Shown here one piece after another: positions 1-8,115 of a DNA stretch of 64,000 bases. The stretch covers positions 1 to 64,000 of IMG/VR virus record IMGVR_UViG_3300023112_000008. The stretch is one strand, 5' to 3'. Both the position numbers and the translations under genes were made by a program. The DNA comes from a virus. Position 1 is the stretch's first letter. Each line of letters opens with the position of its first letter. The notes beneath the pieces are model-generated. The model made no database searches. It was not told the origin of the DNA and saw only the letters and a list, made by a program, of their open reading frames with translations.

Positions 1-207
1 CTCCAGTGGCTGGGGCTTATCCCCGACTCGTCCCTCCCAGAACATCGCTACACACTTCATTAGGTGGAACCTGGTTTGAGGTCTTCCACAGAAGGTCAAT
101 TCCACGTTCTAGCTCTGGGGCTTTTCCAGTCTGTCGCAACCAATGGTCGACCCGGCCTTGCTGGCGTTCACGTTAAATCTGATATCACGATGCGCCACAA
201 AAAAGAC

Positions 208-235
208 TTGCAATCCCCTCATGTCCCCCTAGACT
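208..235 (+). promoter_or_regulatory. Putative promoter for the replication operon
   Basis: TTGCAA (208-213) and TAGACT (230-235) are separated by 16 bp, a fair sigma70-type pair. They lie about 60 bp upstream of the first gene of the rightward replication block. The same TAGACTCA string recurs in front of the genes at 54257 and 57595, so it may be a shared phage promoter element. Assignment is by sequence resemblance only. Confidence 0.45.
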
Positions 236-243
236 CACTCACC

Positions 244-266
244 AGGCGAGACCATTTTAATCGCCT
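244..266 (+). promoter_or_regulatory. Inverted repeat downstream of the promoter
   Basis: AGGCGA (244-249) and TCGCCT (261-266) form perfect 6-bp arms around an 11-bp AT-rich centre. It sits between the putative -10 box and the first start codon. It could be an operator for one of the winged-helix proteins encoded just downstream or a hairpin in the mRNA leader; the sequence does not decide. Confidence 0.3.
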
Positions 267-298
267 CACCCCACTAAGCATCACCTCCGAGGTTCACC

Positions 299-592
299 AT
301 GACACGCCGTGAGCAGGGATACCTCCGTGTCCCGAGACAACTTGTGAGCGACAAAAGCATGAAGTCCTCGGACCTCCGTGTATTCGCTGTGCTCATGGAC
401 ATGTGCACTACAGCTGACGAGATAGAAGATGGACTAGATGCCATCACTGAACACACTGGACTGACCAAGCGGACGGTCTGCGAGTGTTTGTCTAGGCTTG
501 AAGGGCGTGGGTTCATTACGCGAGAGAGTCGTCGCGGACCTTACACTGGGCTCATCACCATTAGCGATGCGGCGGCAGACCTCAGTGCATAA
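299..592 (+). CDS. Small winged-helix DNA-binding protein
   Basis: This 97-residue protein has the layout of a winged helix-turn-helix domain: an early helix (SSDLRVFAVLMDMC), then LTKRTVCECLSRLEGRGFI as the recognition helix and wing start. That pattern is typical of phage replication initiators and small regulators. It is the first gene of the rightward replication operon, and the next two genes also encode winged-helix domains. GAGG lies shortly before the ATG. It may bind the origin or repress the operon; the role is inferred from position and fold only. Confidence 0.6.
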   Translation: MTRREQGYLRVPRQLVSDKSMKSSDLRVFAVLMDMCTTADEIEDGLDAITEHTGLTKRTVCECLSRLEGRGFITRESRRGPYTGLITISDAAADLSA

Positions 593-602
593 GCGTAAAA
601 GC

Positions 603-923
603 ATGCCTCAGGTAGTAGACCAGGTCGTTAAGGACGCAGACCTCAACGCATCTACGAAGATCATCTACCTCTACATCGCAGCCGCGTATCGTCTCAACTA
701 CTACACAAATCCCCACAACTGCGGCTCCTACGAAATCCTCGCAGAGGCTACCAACTTCAGCGTGGCTACCGTAAGGCGTGCCCTAAAGCAGCTAGTTGAA
801 GTGGGACTACTCTCTATCGACTCAAGCTCCGACAAATTCGAGACGTGGCTCCCAGTGAAGATCCTTCACCTTGACGGTGGGCTGAACCTGCTACGGCAAA
901 TCGCCAACGCAGGTGGTGCGTGA
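603..923 (+). CDS. Winged-helix replication-associated protein
   Basis: I chose the ATG at 603, eleven bases after the previous stop; an upstream ATG at 567 would overlap the previous gene and adds no conserved-looking sequence. The protein (106 residues from 603) contains a clear winged helix: an N-terminal helix (STKIIYLYIAAAYRL), then EILAEATNFSVATVRRALKQ and LVEVGLLSID. Its stop overlaps the GTG of the following initiator gene, which implies translational coupling. It is probably a paralogue of its neighbours, acting in replication initiation or its control; that is inference. Confidence 0.6.
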   Translation: MPQVVDQVVKDADLNASTKIIYLYIAAAYRLNYYTNPHNCGSYEILAEATNFSVATVRRALKQLVEVGLLSIDSSSDKFETWLPVKILHLDGGLNLLRQIANAGGA

Positions 924-2455
924 GAAAGACCACGCGTCCGTTCACGATCATCTTAGATGACCTAATCCGCAGCCCTGACATCACCTCCACTGAGTTCCGA
1001 CTCTACACACTGCTCCTCTCCTACTGTGCGAAGGCCGCTAACAAGGACAAGACGTGCCGCATTCCGAAGGTCGTCCTCGCAGGGGAGATCGGCATGTCGG
1101 TGACAGGGCTGACCAAGGCGCTCCGCAAATTGGAGACGTTAAAGCTGGTCACGGTCAGCTACGACACGCCCCAGAAGCCAGCGTATACGATCAACACATC
1201 ACCCCCAGAGACGATCTGTCCCGACGAATTCAAGGGTCGGTTTTGGACGAAAGCCCTCGACTACATCAAAGCTAAAGGTGGGCTGAAGCTATTCCAGCGA
1301 AAGACCAACAAGCGCCCCACCAAGGAAGCGCGTCGGACTGGGTGGCCGAAGGGTCGGATTCCGGGACCACCTCCTACCTCCGATGTTCTCACCGATGAAG
1401 TGGGGGCACAAGTCCATCAACAGCAGAGTCTAACAGACTCAACCCATACACTGGAGTGTATGAGCTCGGACGCTGAAGGTGAGCCCAACCCACCAACTCC
1501 AGTTGGGGGTACCCCCCACTCCAGTGGGGGACCCCCCTCACTCCAGTGTATGGGTTCAGGTCAAACCCCCCAACTGGAGTGTATCCCGTATAAGAGTAAG
1601 AAAGAGATTACTGAAAGAATACCTTACGGTATGCCGCTTCACGGCGAGAGTCGTGCTCTCGCACGCCCGGAGGGCGCAACTCTCTGCGCTCGTTCTGCCC
1701 AAGAAGAAGAACCAGAAAACTCCGCCATCGGAGCTGTACGCCGTTTTGATATCAGTATTTCTGAGGAGGCTCTAGTGCCTGAATCTGAGGAACAGCGTTT
1801 AGAGCGCAAAAGACGACAAAAAGAGCGGAAAACAGGTCAGCTCGACTTCAACATGGGACCTAAAGCCAAGCGCGACGGTGGTTCTGAGGTTGCGCCCAAG
1901 GGGAGAAAGAAGCACCAGCGTGGAGCTGGGCCACCTCCCACAGGGCCTAGGAGCAACCCTGATCACCGATCTACCCAGGAACACGCCGACGACATGACCA
2001 AGGGCCCTCAGGACGTCTCAGCCGTCCCTGGGGACGCGTGGGGGCTATACGCCCATTTCAGCAAGGCAGTCCGACAGAAATATCCGAATGCTCGACCTAG
2101 TAATGCGAACAAGAAGATATTAGGTCGATGTAAACAGCTGGGCCGGGATTACGACCCTGTCAGGCTCTACGAGATGATCCAGGTCCTTGTGATGGATTAC
2201 GAGAATTTTGGAATCGCCAGGGTGTTCATGAAGTTCAGTGGAACCCCGGTTCCGACCTTCGATCAATTTCAGGCGAATGCTGAACTTCTTTCATCGTTCG
2301 TTGGAATTGGCGTGATCTCTCCTCCAGCTGTTCGTCGTAGCCATTACGCCGACGATTACGCCAAGAGGAAGGGAGGGAGTTCGTCTACCAAGGTAGAAGA
2401 TTCTGGCGACCCGATTAAGGCGCTGCGCGACAAATACAACCCAACCAACAAATAG
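920..2455 (+). CDS. Replication initiator protein, lambda O-like
   Basis: The 511-residue protein starts at a GTG overlapping the preceding TGA. Residues 1 to about 95 form a winged helix (VVLAGEIGMSVTGLTKALRK, LETLKLVTVS). A long low-complexity middle follows, then a C-terminal domain from about residue 375. The gene directly precedes a DnaC-like loader and a DnaB-like helicase, the same order as lambda O-P and related initiator-loader pairs. The middle of the gene (1448-1581) carries a cluster of palindromic repeats followed by an A-rich stretch, as in lambda O, whose gene contains the origin. The initiator role is well supported by context but not proven. Confidence 0.7.
   Translation: MRKTTRPFTIILDDLIRSPDITSTEFRLYTLLLSYCAKAANKDKTCRIPKVVLAGEIGMSVTGLTKALRKLETLKLVTVSYDTPQKPAYTINTSPPETICPDEFKGRFWTKALDYIKAKGGLKLFQRKTNKRPTKEARRTGWPKGRIPGPPPTSDVLTDEVGAQVHQQQSLTDSTHTLECMSSDAEGEPNPPTPVGGTPHSSGGPPSLQCMGSGQTPQLECIPYKSKKEITERIPYGMPLHGESRALARPEGATLCARSAQEEEPENSAIGAVRRFDISISEEALVPESEEQRLERKRRQKERKTGQLDFNMGPKAKRDGGSEVAPKGRKKHQRGAGPPPTGPRSNPDHRSTQEHADDMTKGPQDVSAVPGDAWGLYAHFSKAVRQKYPNARPSNANKKILGRCKQLGRDYDPVRLYEMIQVLVMDYENFGIARVFMKFSGTPVPTFDQFQANAELLSSFVGIGVISPPAVRRSHYADDYAKRKGGSSSTKVEDSGDPIKALRDKYNPTNK
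1448..1632 (+). repeat. Candidate replication origin: five palindromic iterons plus A-rich tract
   Basis: Five copies of a dyad with core ACT-CC-AGT or ACT-GG-AGT occur at 1448-1459, 1493-1506, 1513-1530, 1539-1548 and 1572-1581. The arms are perfect in the first three, for example CCAACT/AGTTGG. Centre-to-centre distances are 46, 22, 22 and 33 bp, so the last four sit at whole multiples of 11 bp. An A-rich run (about 1586-1630) follows directly. Iterons inside an initiator gene next to a helix-destabilising tract match the lambda origin plan. Confidence 0.6.
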
Positions 2456-2461
2456 GTCGAA

Positions 2462-3112
2462 GTGTCGGACGACTGGAACATCAGCTTTTATTGTCCACCC
2501 CTATGGGCTGAGCCAAAGGACAAGCTGACCGAGGGTGCATTCGTTAATGCGATGGTCGGTCGGGAGTATTGGTTCGTTAGTGGATCAAAGATTCCATCAC
2601 AATGTCGATACAGATCAGAGATCGCCAAGATGGTTGCCTCTCTCCCTGAAGACGCTGCAGCAGGCAAGGGCGCAATCTTCTACGGAGGTTATGGTCACGG
2701 TAAATCGAGCGCGTCCGTAATCATGCTCAAGGCAGCCTACGTGCGAGGCGCTCAGATGTTTTTCCGTAAGGCGAACCTCATGAAGGATGCCTTTCTGAAG
2801 CAGTGGGCGTTTCTCTCACCCGAGGGCGTTCCAATCTGGTCAATGATGACGCGCTGCCAGTTTGCGGTTCTAGATGATCTCGGAGCAGAGCTGGTCTTAG
2901 CTGGCTACGAGAAGGGCGACATCCGGATCATGGAGTCTATCGTGCGAGATCGATACGACGCCAAGCTACCGACATACATCACAACCAACCTAGAGATGAA
3001 GGATCTGATGACAGCCTATCCTTCCCTCAGTTCTATTTTCCTGGACTCCTCCAGGTATTACCTCGTAGAGGTAACGGGAAAGAACTGGCGAAACCCTGAC
3101 GTGAGAGATTAG
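2462..3112 (+). CDS. DnaC-like helicase loader ATPase
   Basis: This 216-residue AAA+ protein has a Walker A motif GGYGHGKSS (75-83), a Walker B motif FAVLDDL (134-140) and a sensor-like TYITTNLE strand. That matches the compact loaders of the DnaC/IstB group that place a replicative helicase on DNA. The start is GTG at 2462, and its stop shares a base with the GTG of the helicase gene downstream. Its place between an initiator and a DnaB-like helicase supports the loader role. Confidence 0.85.
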   Translation: MSDDWNISFYCPPLWAEPKDKLTEGAFVNAMVGREYWFVSGSKIPSQCRYRSEIAKMVASLPEDAAAGKGAIFYGGYGHGKSSASVIMLKAAYVRGAQMFFRKANLMKDAFLKQWAFLSPEGVPIWSMMTRCQFAVLDDLGAELVLAGYEKGDIRIMESIVRDRYDAKLPTYITTNLEMKDLMTAYPSLSSIFLDSSRYYLVEVTGKNWRNPDVRD

Positions 3113-4497
3113 TGGATACGACCCCAGACAGAGCCCTCATCTTTTCAATTATCCAGGGAGGGGTTCCAGCCTTCCAACACGCTAAGAGCATGGGGATTAC
3201 GACTACCTCCATCATCGACGCAGAGGACAGGATGATCTTCAGCGCGTGCGAGGATGTGTTCTTGCCGAAAGGTCGGATGCCATCGGTCTCTGATATTCGG
3301 CAGCACTACAACATCGAGCTACCCACGCCCGACGTTACGTTTGACTATGAGCTGTGCGCTAAAGACATCATGACCCGCACTCTCATGACAAGGCTCAACC
3401 AGGGTCTAGGCCCCATCGAGGATCTGATTCCCACTGATCCTTATGCGGCCCGTGATGCTCTTGGGGAATTGGTCAAGTCCACCAACTGGACCCTGGGCAA
3501 GGTTGCCAGGACAAACTCCCCTAGTGCAATCAACGAGGTCAGGAAGCGCTACCTAGAGGCTAAGGCAAGAGAGGGAGGGCTCCTTGGGTTCTCGTCTCCG
3601 TGGCCCTCTAGAGACAAGGCCAGTCTCGGTCTGCAGGGTGGTGAGGTCACCGTCCTTCTGGCCAAGCGCAAGACCGGAAAGACCTGGATTTTGCTCAAGT
3701 GGTTGGAGCATATCTGGACAGCAAAAAAGGAAGACGGCACACCTGAGCTCGGACCTGGTGAGTGCGTCCTGGTCGTATCGATGGAAATGCCGGTTTGGCA
3801 AGTGCTCAGGAGACTCTTCGCGATTCACAAGAAACTGGACTACGAGAAGTTCCGTGCCGGTGACCTAAGTGATGAGGAAGAGGGCCGGTTCCTGAACTGG
3901 TGCGACGATATGGAGAAGCCTGACCCTCAGCGGTCTGAGGTAATCGTCGTCGCGTCTGACCGGTGCCGCACCGTAGATGACATCGTTGGGTTCGTCGCCC
4001 AGTATCGACCCAAGGCCGTGTTCATCGACTCGTTCTACATTCTTGACGCTCCGGGCCGTCTTCAGATGTGGGAGCGAATGATTCACAACATCAAGGCGAT
4101 CAAGCTGGACATTGCTGCTCAGTTCCTGATCCCGTGCGTCACTACGACCCAACTCAGTGGTCAGGTAAAGCGCGGTGACCTGAATGCTGAGGCTGATGCT
4201 GTGGCCTATGCCAAGGCTGTGGGTGATTACGCCGACTCCATCGACGGCATTTTCGGCAATGACAAGTTCAGGGATAGCAACCGGCGTATCCTGCGCGGCA
4301 TGGAAGCGCGAGAGTTCAAGACAGTTGACCTTGAGATCGCGTTCAACCCTGGAACACACGAATACGGCGAGATTCGCGTCTTGGATAAAATCGAAGACGG
4401 AGACGGAAAGAGTCTGGACAGCACCGGGGACGAGGACTCAGACTCTGGTATGGGAGGGGACTCCTTCTACGATGAAGACACGATCCTGATTGAGTAG
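3112..4497 (+). CDS. DnaB-like replicative DNA helicase
   Basis: The 461-residue protein resembles the RecA-fold C-terminal half of DnaB helicases: Walker A AKRKTGKT (184-191), the SLEM-like motif VVSMEMPVW, and Walker B AVFIDSFYIL. About 150 N-terminal residues would hold the DnaB N-terminal and linker region. The last 30 residues are highly acidic, a common site for partner binding in replication proteins. It should unwind DNA at the fork with the loader encoded upstream and the primase downstream. GTG start, overlapping the upstream stop. Confidence 0.85.
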   Translation: MDTTPDRALIFSIIQGGVPAFQHAKSMGITTTSIIDAEDRMIFSACEDVFLPKGRMPSVSDIRQHYNIELPTPDVTFDYELCAKDIMTRTLMTRLNQGLGPIEDLIPTDPYAARDALGELVKSTNWTLGKVARTNSPSAINEVRKRYLEAKAREGGLLGFSSPWPSRDKASLGLQGGEVTVLLAKRKTGKTWILLKWLEHIWTAKKEDGTPELGPGECVLVVSMEMPVWQVLRRLFAIHKKLDYEKFRAGDLSDEEEGRFLNWCDDMEKPDPQRSEVIVVASDRCRTVDDIVGFVAQYRPKAVFIDSFYILDAPGRLQMWERMIHNIKAIKLDIAAQFLIPCVTTTQLSGQVKRGDLNAEADAVAYAKAVGDYADSIDGIFGNDKFRDSNRRILRGMEAREFKTVDLEIAFNPGTHEYGEIRVLDKIEDGDGKSLDSTGDEDSDSGMGGDSFYDEDTILIE

Positions 4498-4500
4498 CTA

Positions 4501-5613
4501 GTGGACGCAGACGGTATTGCGAAGATATGCGAGGCCCTGTTCCTCGACTATGGACTGGCCTACTCAGGTTCACGATCTCGCGGTCCGCACATGTCGATTT
4601 CATGTCCACTTGCGCTTAAGACGCACGGGGATGCCCACGATGGCAACCTGTCCTGCTCGGTGCAGATCGTTGATGACGGGCATAGCTTAGTTCGGTGTTG
4701 GAGTGGAAACTGTAGGTTCAAGGGAACGCTACTCCGACTCGTTAAAAAGGCTGTGGAGTATCGCGGGAACACGCCAGAGCTCTTAGAAGTCCTCAAGGAA
4801 GTTCAGGCGATAGAGGGGATCACCCTCTCCTCAAAGCATTCCCGGTCTACCAAGGCCATCCAAAAGATCATCAATAGGAAGAAGACCTTCGCCCAGGATA
4901 GGGATGTGATCCCTGAGAGGTTCTTCGACCCGTTCGCCGGTAGCGTGCCGCAATATGCCGTTGATCGAGGAATCACCCTGGCGACTGCTAAGGCGTGGGG
5001 CCTGGGATACGACAAAGAGAAAGGCTACCTCGTCTTCCCCGTTCGCCGTCGGGATCAAGCGCTCGTTGGACTGGTAGGTCGCGCATGCAGTAGTAAGGCG
5101 AAGCGAAAGCACCAGAACTACATGGGGCTGGACAAGTCTAAGCACCTCTACGGTGCTCACATGCTGGAGACTGGTAAGTCGATCATTATCGTAGAGGCGT
5201 GTGTCGATGCCATCATGACGTGGCAAGCACTCACAGGAAGAGCCGGGGTCGTGGCCTCTTTAGGTGAAGGATTTTCTGAGACTCACATCAAATTGATTAG
5301 CGCCATGCGTCCACCAGCCGTTTACATCTTCACTGATGGGGATAGTGCGGGCCGTCTAATGGCTAACAAAATCTTCTATGGGCTACGCGAGACCGCGCCA
5401 GTCAAGATCATGGAGTGCCCGTGGGGCCCGGTCACTGGATACAAAGAGGTCACAAGAGGTAGGACGGTTATCAACAAAGCGATACGTCCTGGAGTAGATC
5501 CAGCCATCCTTCCGCCCGATTACATCAATCGCCTTTTCGATAATGCACCCCTCATCAGAGGGAAGATCAAGTGGACTAACCCTCCTACGGTCTTCGACCC
5601 GTCAGTAACCTAG
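4501..5613 (+). CDS. DnaG-like primase with zinc-binding and Toprim domains
   Basis: The 370-residue protein begins with a CHC2-like zinc site (Cys35, His42, Cys66 and Cys71 are candidate ligands). The Toprim motifs follow: IIIVEACVDAI supplies the catalytic glutamate and FTDGDSAGR the metal-binding aspartates. It should make RNA primers at the fork with the adjacent DnaB-like helicase. It is shorter than bacterial DnaG (near 580 residues) and seems to lack the C-terminal helicase-binding domain, as is common in phage primases. The GTG start lies three bases after the helicase stop. Confidence 0.82.
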   Translation: MDADGIAKICEALFLDYGLAYSGSRSRGPHMSISCPLALKTHGDAHDGNLSCSVQIVDDGHSLVRCWSGNCRFKGTLLRLVKKAVEYRGNTPELLEVLKEVQAIEGITLSSKHSRSTKAIQKIINRKKTFAQDRDVIPERFFDPFAGSVPQYAVDRGITLATAKAWGLGYDKEKGYLVFPVRRRDQALVGLVGRACSSKAKRKHQNYMGLDKSKHLYGAHMLETGKSIIIVEACVDAIMTWQALTGRAGVVASLGEGFSETHIKLISAMRPPAVYIFTDGDSAGRLMANKIFYGLRETAPVKIMECPWGPVTGYKEVTRGRTVINKAIRPGVDPAILPPDYINRLFDNAPLIRGKIKWTNPPTVFDPSVT

Positions 5614-5687
5614 TAGTTACACGCAAGTTATGGCCAAGCCCTCTGCTCGGGTAAAACAAGGGTGGAGATACGGAGTCTCTCCACAAC
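5614..5687 (+). promoter_or_regulatory. Leader with hairpin before the SF2 helicase gene
   Basis: GTGGAGA and TCTCCAC form a perfect 7-bp inverted repeat with a 9-base loop; the only purine-rich stretch that could be a ribosome-binding site (GGAG) lies in the loop. It may tune helicase translation. A 26-codon open frame (5630-5710) also crosses it, but I do not count that as a gene. Confidence 0.3.
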
Positions 5688-7181
5688 ATGCCTACATCGG
5701 ACGATCCTGACATCTATAAGCTCAATGGCTATCTTGGAATCCTTGCCAAGAAGCTGAAGACATCTGTCCAGCTTGACATGCAGGAAAAGCTCACGCTCTA
5801 CACCAAGGCCTGGGGAAATGCTGCACCGACAGAGGTCGAGGCATTCCACAAGGACAACGGTTACTTCTGGATACCTAGGTTCTTTTTCGAGAACTGTATA
5901 TCGAAGAGAATGGTGGGTAAGCACCCTATCAAGTTCGAGTGGGCCAACGGAGCACCTCAGAACCTTCCGCTCAATGCAGTGCTCGATTCAAAGCGCGGTC
6001 AGCCGTTGGCAGTTGACCGAATGGTGGCTCACCTACAGGAACACTCAGGGGGGATCCTCGTAGCTCCGACTGGGTGTGGAAAGACGATCCTCGGATACGC
6101 CATTGGTCAGCGACTGAATACATCAATCGGTGTGCTGGTGTATGCAGGCCACATGGTCGACAACTGGATAGAGACAGCGAAATGGCTGTTCGATCTAGGT
6201 GACGATGACATTGGCCTTGTCCAACGAGACAGGTGCGACCTAGGCAAGCCGGTCACCATCATGATGGTCCAGAGCCTACTGACTGAGAAGCAGTATCCAC
6301 AGGAGCTCTACGACCAGTTCGGTGTGATCATTGCCGATGAGGTGAACAGGTTCGGCGCACCACAGTGGAACGAGGTCATGAAGCTCTTCCCTGCGAGATA
6401 TCGAGTGGGCATGTCCGCTGACCCTAAGAGAGACGATGGACTGGACCAGCTCGTCCAGTGGCACTTCGGCAAGATCGCCCACAAGGTTGTCATGTCTCGA
6501 CCAAAGCCCGACGTGATTCAGCTCCTCTACAAGAAGACCTATCACCAAAACAGCTACTCAGACGTTTGGAAGAGGACCCCTTCAGGGGATCCAATGCCGA
6601 ACGCACTGAAATACGACAAGCTGCTGGTCAAAGACGAAGCTCGCAATGAGTTCATCGTTGACGAGATGGTCAAGATGCGGAGCAAGGGCCGCAAGATCCT
6701 AGTCTTCGCCAAGCTCAAGGATCACCTCAAGCTGCTCAAGGCACAGTTTGAGCAGAAGTGGAACGTCCTCGACCGGATGGTGATTGCCCTAGAAGACGAG
6801 TCAGAGGAACTAGAGTTCGATGCAAACGAGACGAAGATCACCCTCCTAGTAGGGGGGCTCGAAAAGAGGAAGAAGGACAAGGGGAAGATGGCCGAGGCTA
6901 TGGCCGGTGATGTCATCTTCTGCACCTATGCGTTCGGTCGTGACGCGATGAACGTGCCGCACATCGATACCCTCATTCTGGCTAGTCCTGCGGGCAAGGT
7001 CCTACAGGTCATTGGCCGACTACGAGACAAGGGACCTGCGGACCGTCGACCACTCCTCGCAATGGACATCTACGAGGACTGTGGCTACTCCAGACGTAAG
7101 GCCCAGAGGAGAGCAGATACCTACAACCAGCTGGGAATAAAGATCATCCACGCCACCAGAACTCCGAAGCCAATCGAATGA
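5688..7181 (+). CDS. Superfamily 2 DNA helicase (UvsW/RecG-like ATPase)
   Basis: The 497-residue protein has SF2 helicase motifs: I APTGCGKT (126-133), II DEVN (217-220, where DEAD/DEAH is usual), III-like MSADPKR, and motifs V/VI near the C-terminus (FCTYAFGRDAMNVP, LQVIGRLRDKG). This is the plan of phage UvsW-type helicases, which act on branched DNA in recombination-dependent replication and repair. Its place between the primase and the RecA-like gene fits. The DEVN box and the SAD in place of SAT are departures from consensus but are seen in divergent phage members. Confidence 0.8.
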   Translation: MPTSDDPDIYKLNGYLGILAKKLKTSVQLDMQEKLTLYTKAWGNAAPTEVEAFHKDNGYFWIPRFFFENCISKRMVGKHPIKFEWANGAPQNLPLNAVLDSKRGQPLAVDRMVAHLQEHSGGILVAPTGCGKTILGYAIGQRLNTSIGVLVYAGHMVDNWIETAKWLFDLGDDDIGLVQRDRCDLGKPVTIMMVQSLLTEKQYPQELYDQFGVIIADEVNRFGAPQWNEVMKLFPARYRVGMSADPKRDDGLDQLVQWHFGKIAHKVVMSRPKPDVIQLLYKKTYHQNSYSDVWKRTPSGDPMPNALKYDKLLVKDEARNEFIVDEMVKMRSKGRKILVFAKLKDHLKLLKAQFEQKWNVLDRMVIALEDESEELEFDANETKITLLVGGLEKRKKDKGKMAEAMAGDVIFCTYAFGRDAMNVPHIDTLILASPAGKVLQVIGRLRDKGPADRRPLLAMDIYEDCGYSRRKAQRRADTYNQLGIKIIHATRTPKPIE

Positions 7182-7702
7182 GCAACGAACACTTCACTAA
7201 GCTCGTCAAGAACGCGACGTCGCGACGTCGATGGCGTGAAAGACGTGCAAAGGCCGAACGCACGCTCAAGAAACGTCGTAAGCGTTACGCCGATGACCCA
7301 CTCTATGCAGATAGCATCAAAGAGTCTGTAAAGCGACAAAGAGAAGCGAGGGGGCCGAGTGATCGTAAGCGATCATTCAATCGAGATAAGATCATCATAC
7401 TGAATGGCGTTAGCGTCACTCTTTATAGCAGCGGGAAGGCCGCACATCTCGTCGGCGTATCGCCCCGCACTTTGGCAAATTGGGAAAAGAAGGGCCTTAT
7501 TCCCATAAATAGAGCAAAGGACAGTTTAGGGCGTCGTTGGTATCCAGCTGGGTTTGTCGTGTTCTTAGCAGAGCAAGCTGCAAAAAGACCAAAAGGTCGA
7601 CTAGATCGATGGGCAGACTGGGTAAAAGACTCTTGGACGAACCATCAACTAAGTGCTCACCCAATTCCAATCGTGGGTGATTACATCGAGAGCAACAAAT
7701 GA
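7178..7702 (+). CDS. MerR-like helix-turn-helix DNA-binding protein
   Basis: This 174-residue protein has a very basic N-terminal third and a MerR/excisionase-type helix-turn-helix (YSSGKAAHLVGVSPRTLANW, then EKKGLIPINR and a wing with RRWYPAGFV). Such domains read short DNA sites, often to regulate a nearby operon. It overlaps the helicase gene by 4 bp (ATGA) and the next gene by 4 bp, so it is cotranslated with recombination genes. No effector domain is visible. The target is unknown. Confidence 0.65.
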   Translation: MSNEHFTKLVKNATSRRRWRERRAKAERTLKKRRKRYADDPLYADSIKESVKRQREARGPSDRKRSFNRDKIIILNGVSVTLYSSGKAAHLVGVSPRTLANWEKKGLIPINRAKDSLGRRWYPAGFVVFLAEQAAKRPKGRLDRWADWVKDSWTNHQLSAHPIPIVGDYIESNK

Positions 7703-8088
7703 CCAAGCCTACGCCCAAGCCTACGCCCAAGCCTACTCCCAAGACCGACCCTGCCGTCGCTGAGGCCTCTAGGGCTCCTGTAGTGGCCGAAACCAAGATC
7801 ATTGTTCATAGGACAGTGAAGTTGGACGGAGTGGATCACGACTCTGCGTCGTCCGAAGAGACGATTGCGATCCATGCGTTTGCGACAACTCCAGCCATGG
7901 CCGTAGTGTCCGTTCCAGTCAAGCTCAGTCGTCAGTTCCAGAGCGTCGGTGTGGAAATAGGCGTCTACCTTCCCTGCTACAAGGAAGAGCTGCCCCAGGC
8001 CATCGAAGAGGCGTATCGTCTGGCCAAGGAGCGGGTTGCACGAGAGATACCCCTCATCAAGACCTCTCTCGAAGAGGTAACCGGGTAA
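7699..8088 (+). CDS. Hypothetical protein with TPKP repeats at the N-terminus
   Basis: This 129-residue protein of unknown function begins with about four PTPK units, coded by 12-bp direct repeats at 7703-7741. A folded-looking beta/alpha domain follows, ending in two helices (EELPQAIEEAYRLAKERVAR). I recognise no catalytic motif. It sits between a DNA-binding protein and the RecA-like gene, so a part in recombination or single-strand binding is possible but not shown. Confidence 0.55.
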   Translation: MTKPTPKPTPKPTPKTDPAVAEASRAPVVAETKIIVHRTVKLDGVDHDSASSEETIAIHAFATTPAMAVVSVPVKLSRQFQSVGVEIGVYLPCYKEELPQAIEEAYRLAKERVAREIPLIKTSLEEVTG

Positions 8089-8089
8089 T

Positions 8090-8109
8090 CTGTCGTATAC
8101 TCACGACAG
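8090..8109 (+). promoter_or_regulatory. Perfect inverted repeat enclosing a TATACT box before the RecA-like gene
   Basis: CTGTCGT (8090-8096) and ACGACAG (8103-8109) are perfect 7-bp arms around ATACTC. TATACT (a -10-like string) spans the left arm and loop, and the 3' arm touches the only ribosome-binding-site-like bases (ACAGG). It may be a promoter-operator or an mRNA hairpin governing recA. Confidence 0.4.
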
Positions 8110-8115
8110 GTCCAC

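Larger units (their letters stand above)
1..298. other. Non-coding leader before the replication operon
   Basis: I see no convincing gene here; the longest open frame lacks a ribosome-binding site and a recognisable protein. The stretch holds a sigma70-like promoter (208-235) and an inverted repeat (244-266) just before the first gene. Its first eight bases, CTCCAGTG, match the core of the repeat cluster at 1448-1581, so an origin-related site may continue off the left edge. Confidence 0.5.

Noticed and set aside
64-312. Open frame of 82 codons at the left edge
   Set aside because: No ribosome-binding site, composition unlike protein, and it overlaps the promoter-like region and the first real gene.
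1439-1600. LECM/LQCM peptide repeat in the initiator as a protein feature
   Set aside because: The DNA dyads have perfect arms, both orientations and 11-bp phasing, which a peptide repeat would not require; the peptide is probably a by-product.
5630-5710. 26-codon frame (MAKPSARVKQGWRYG...) before the SF2 helicase as a leader peptide
   Set aside because: No good ribosome-binding site and no regulatory codons; it overlaps the helicase start and may be chance.
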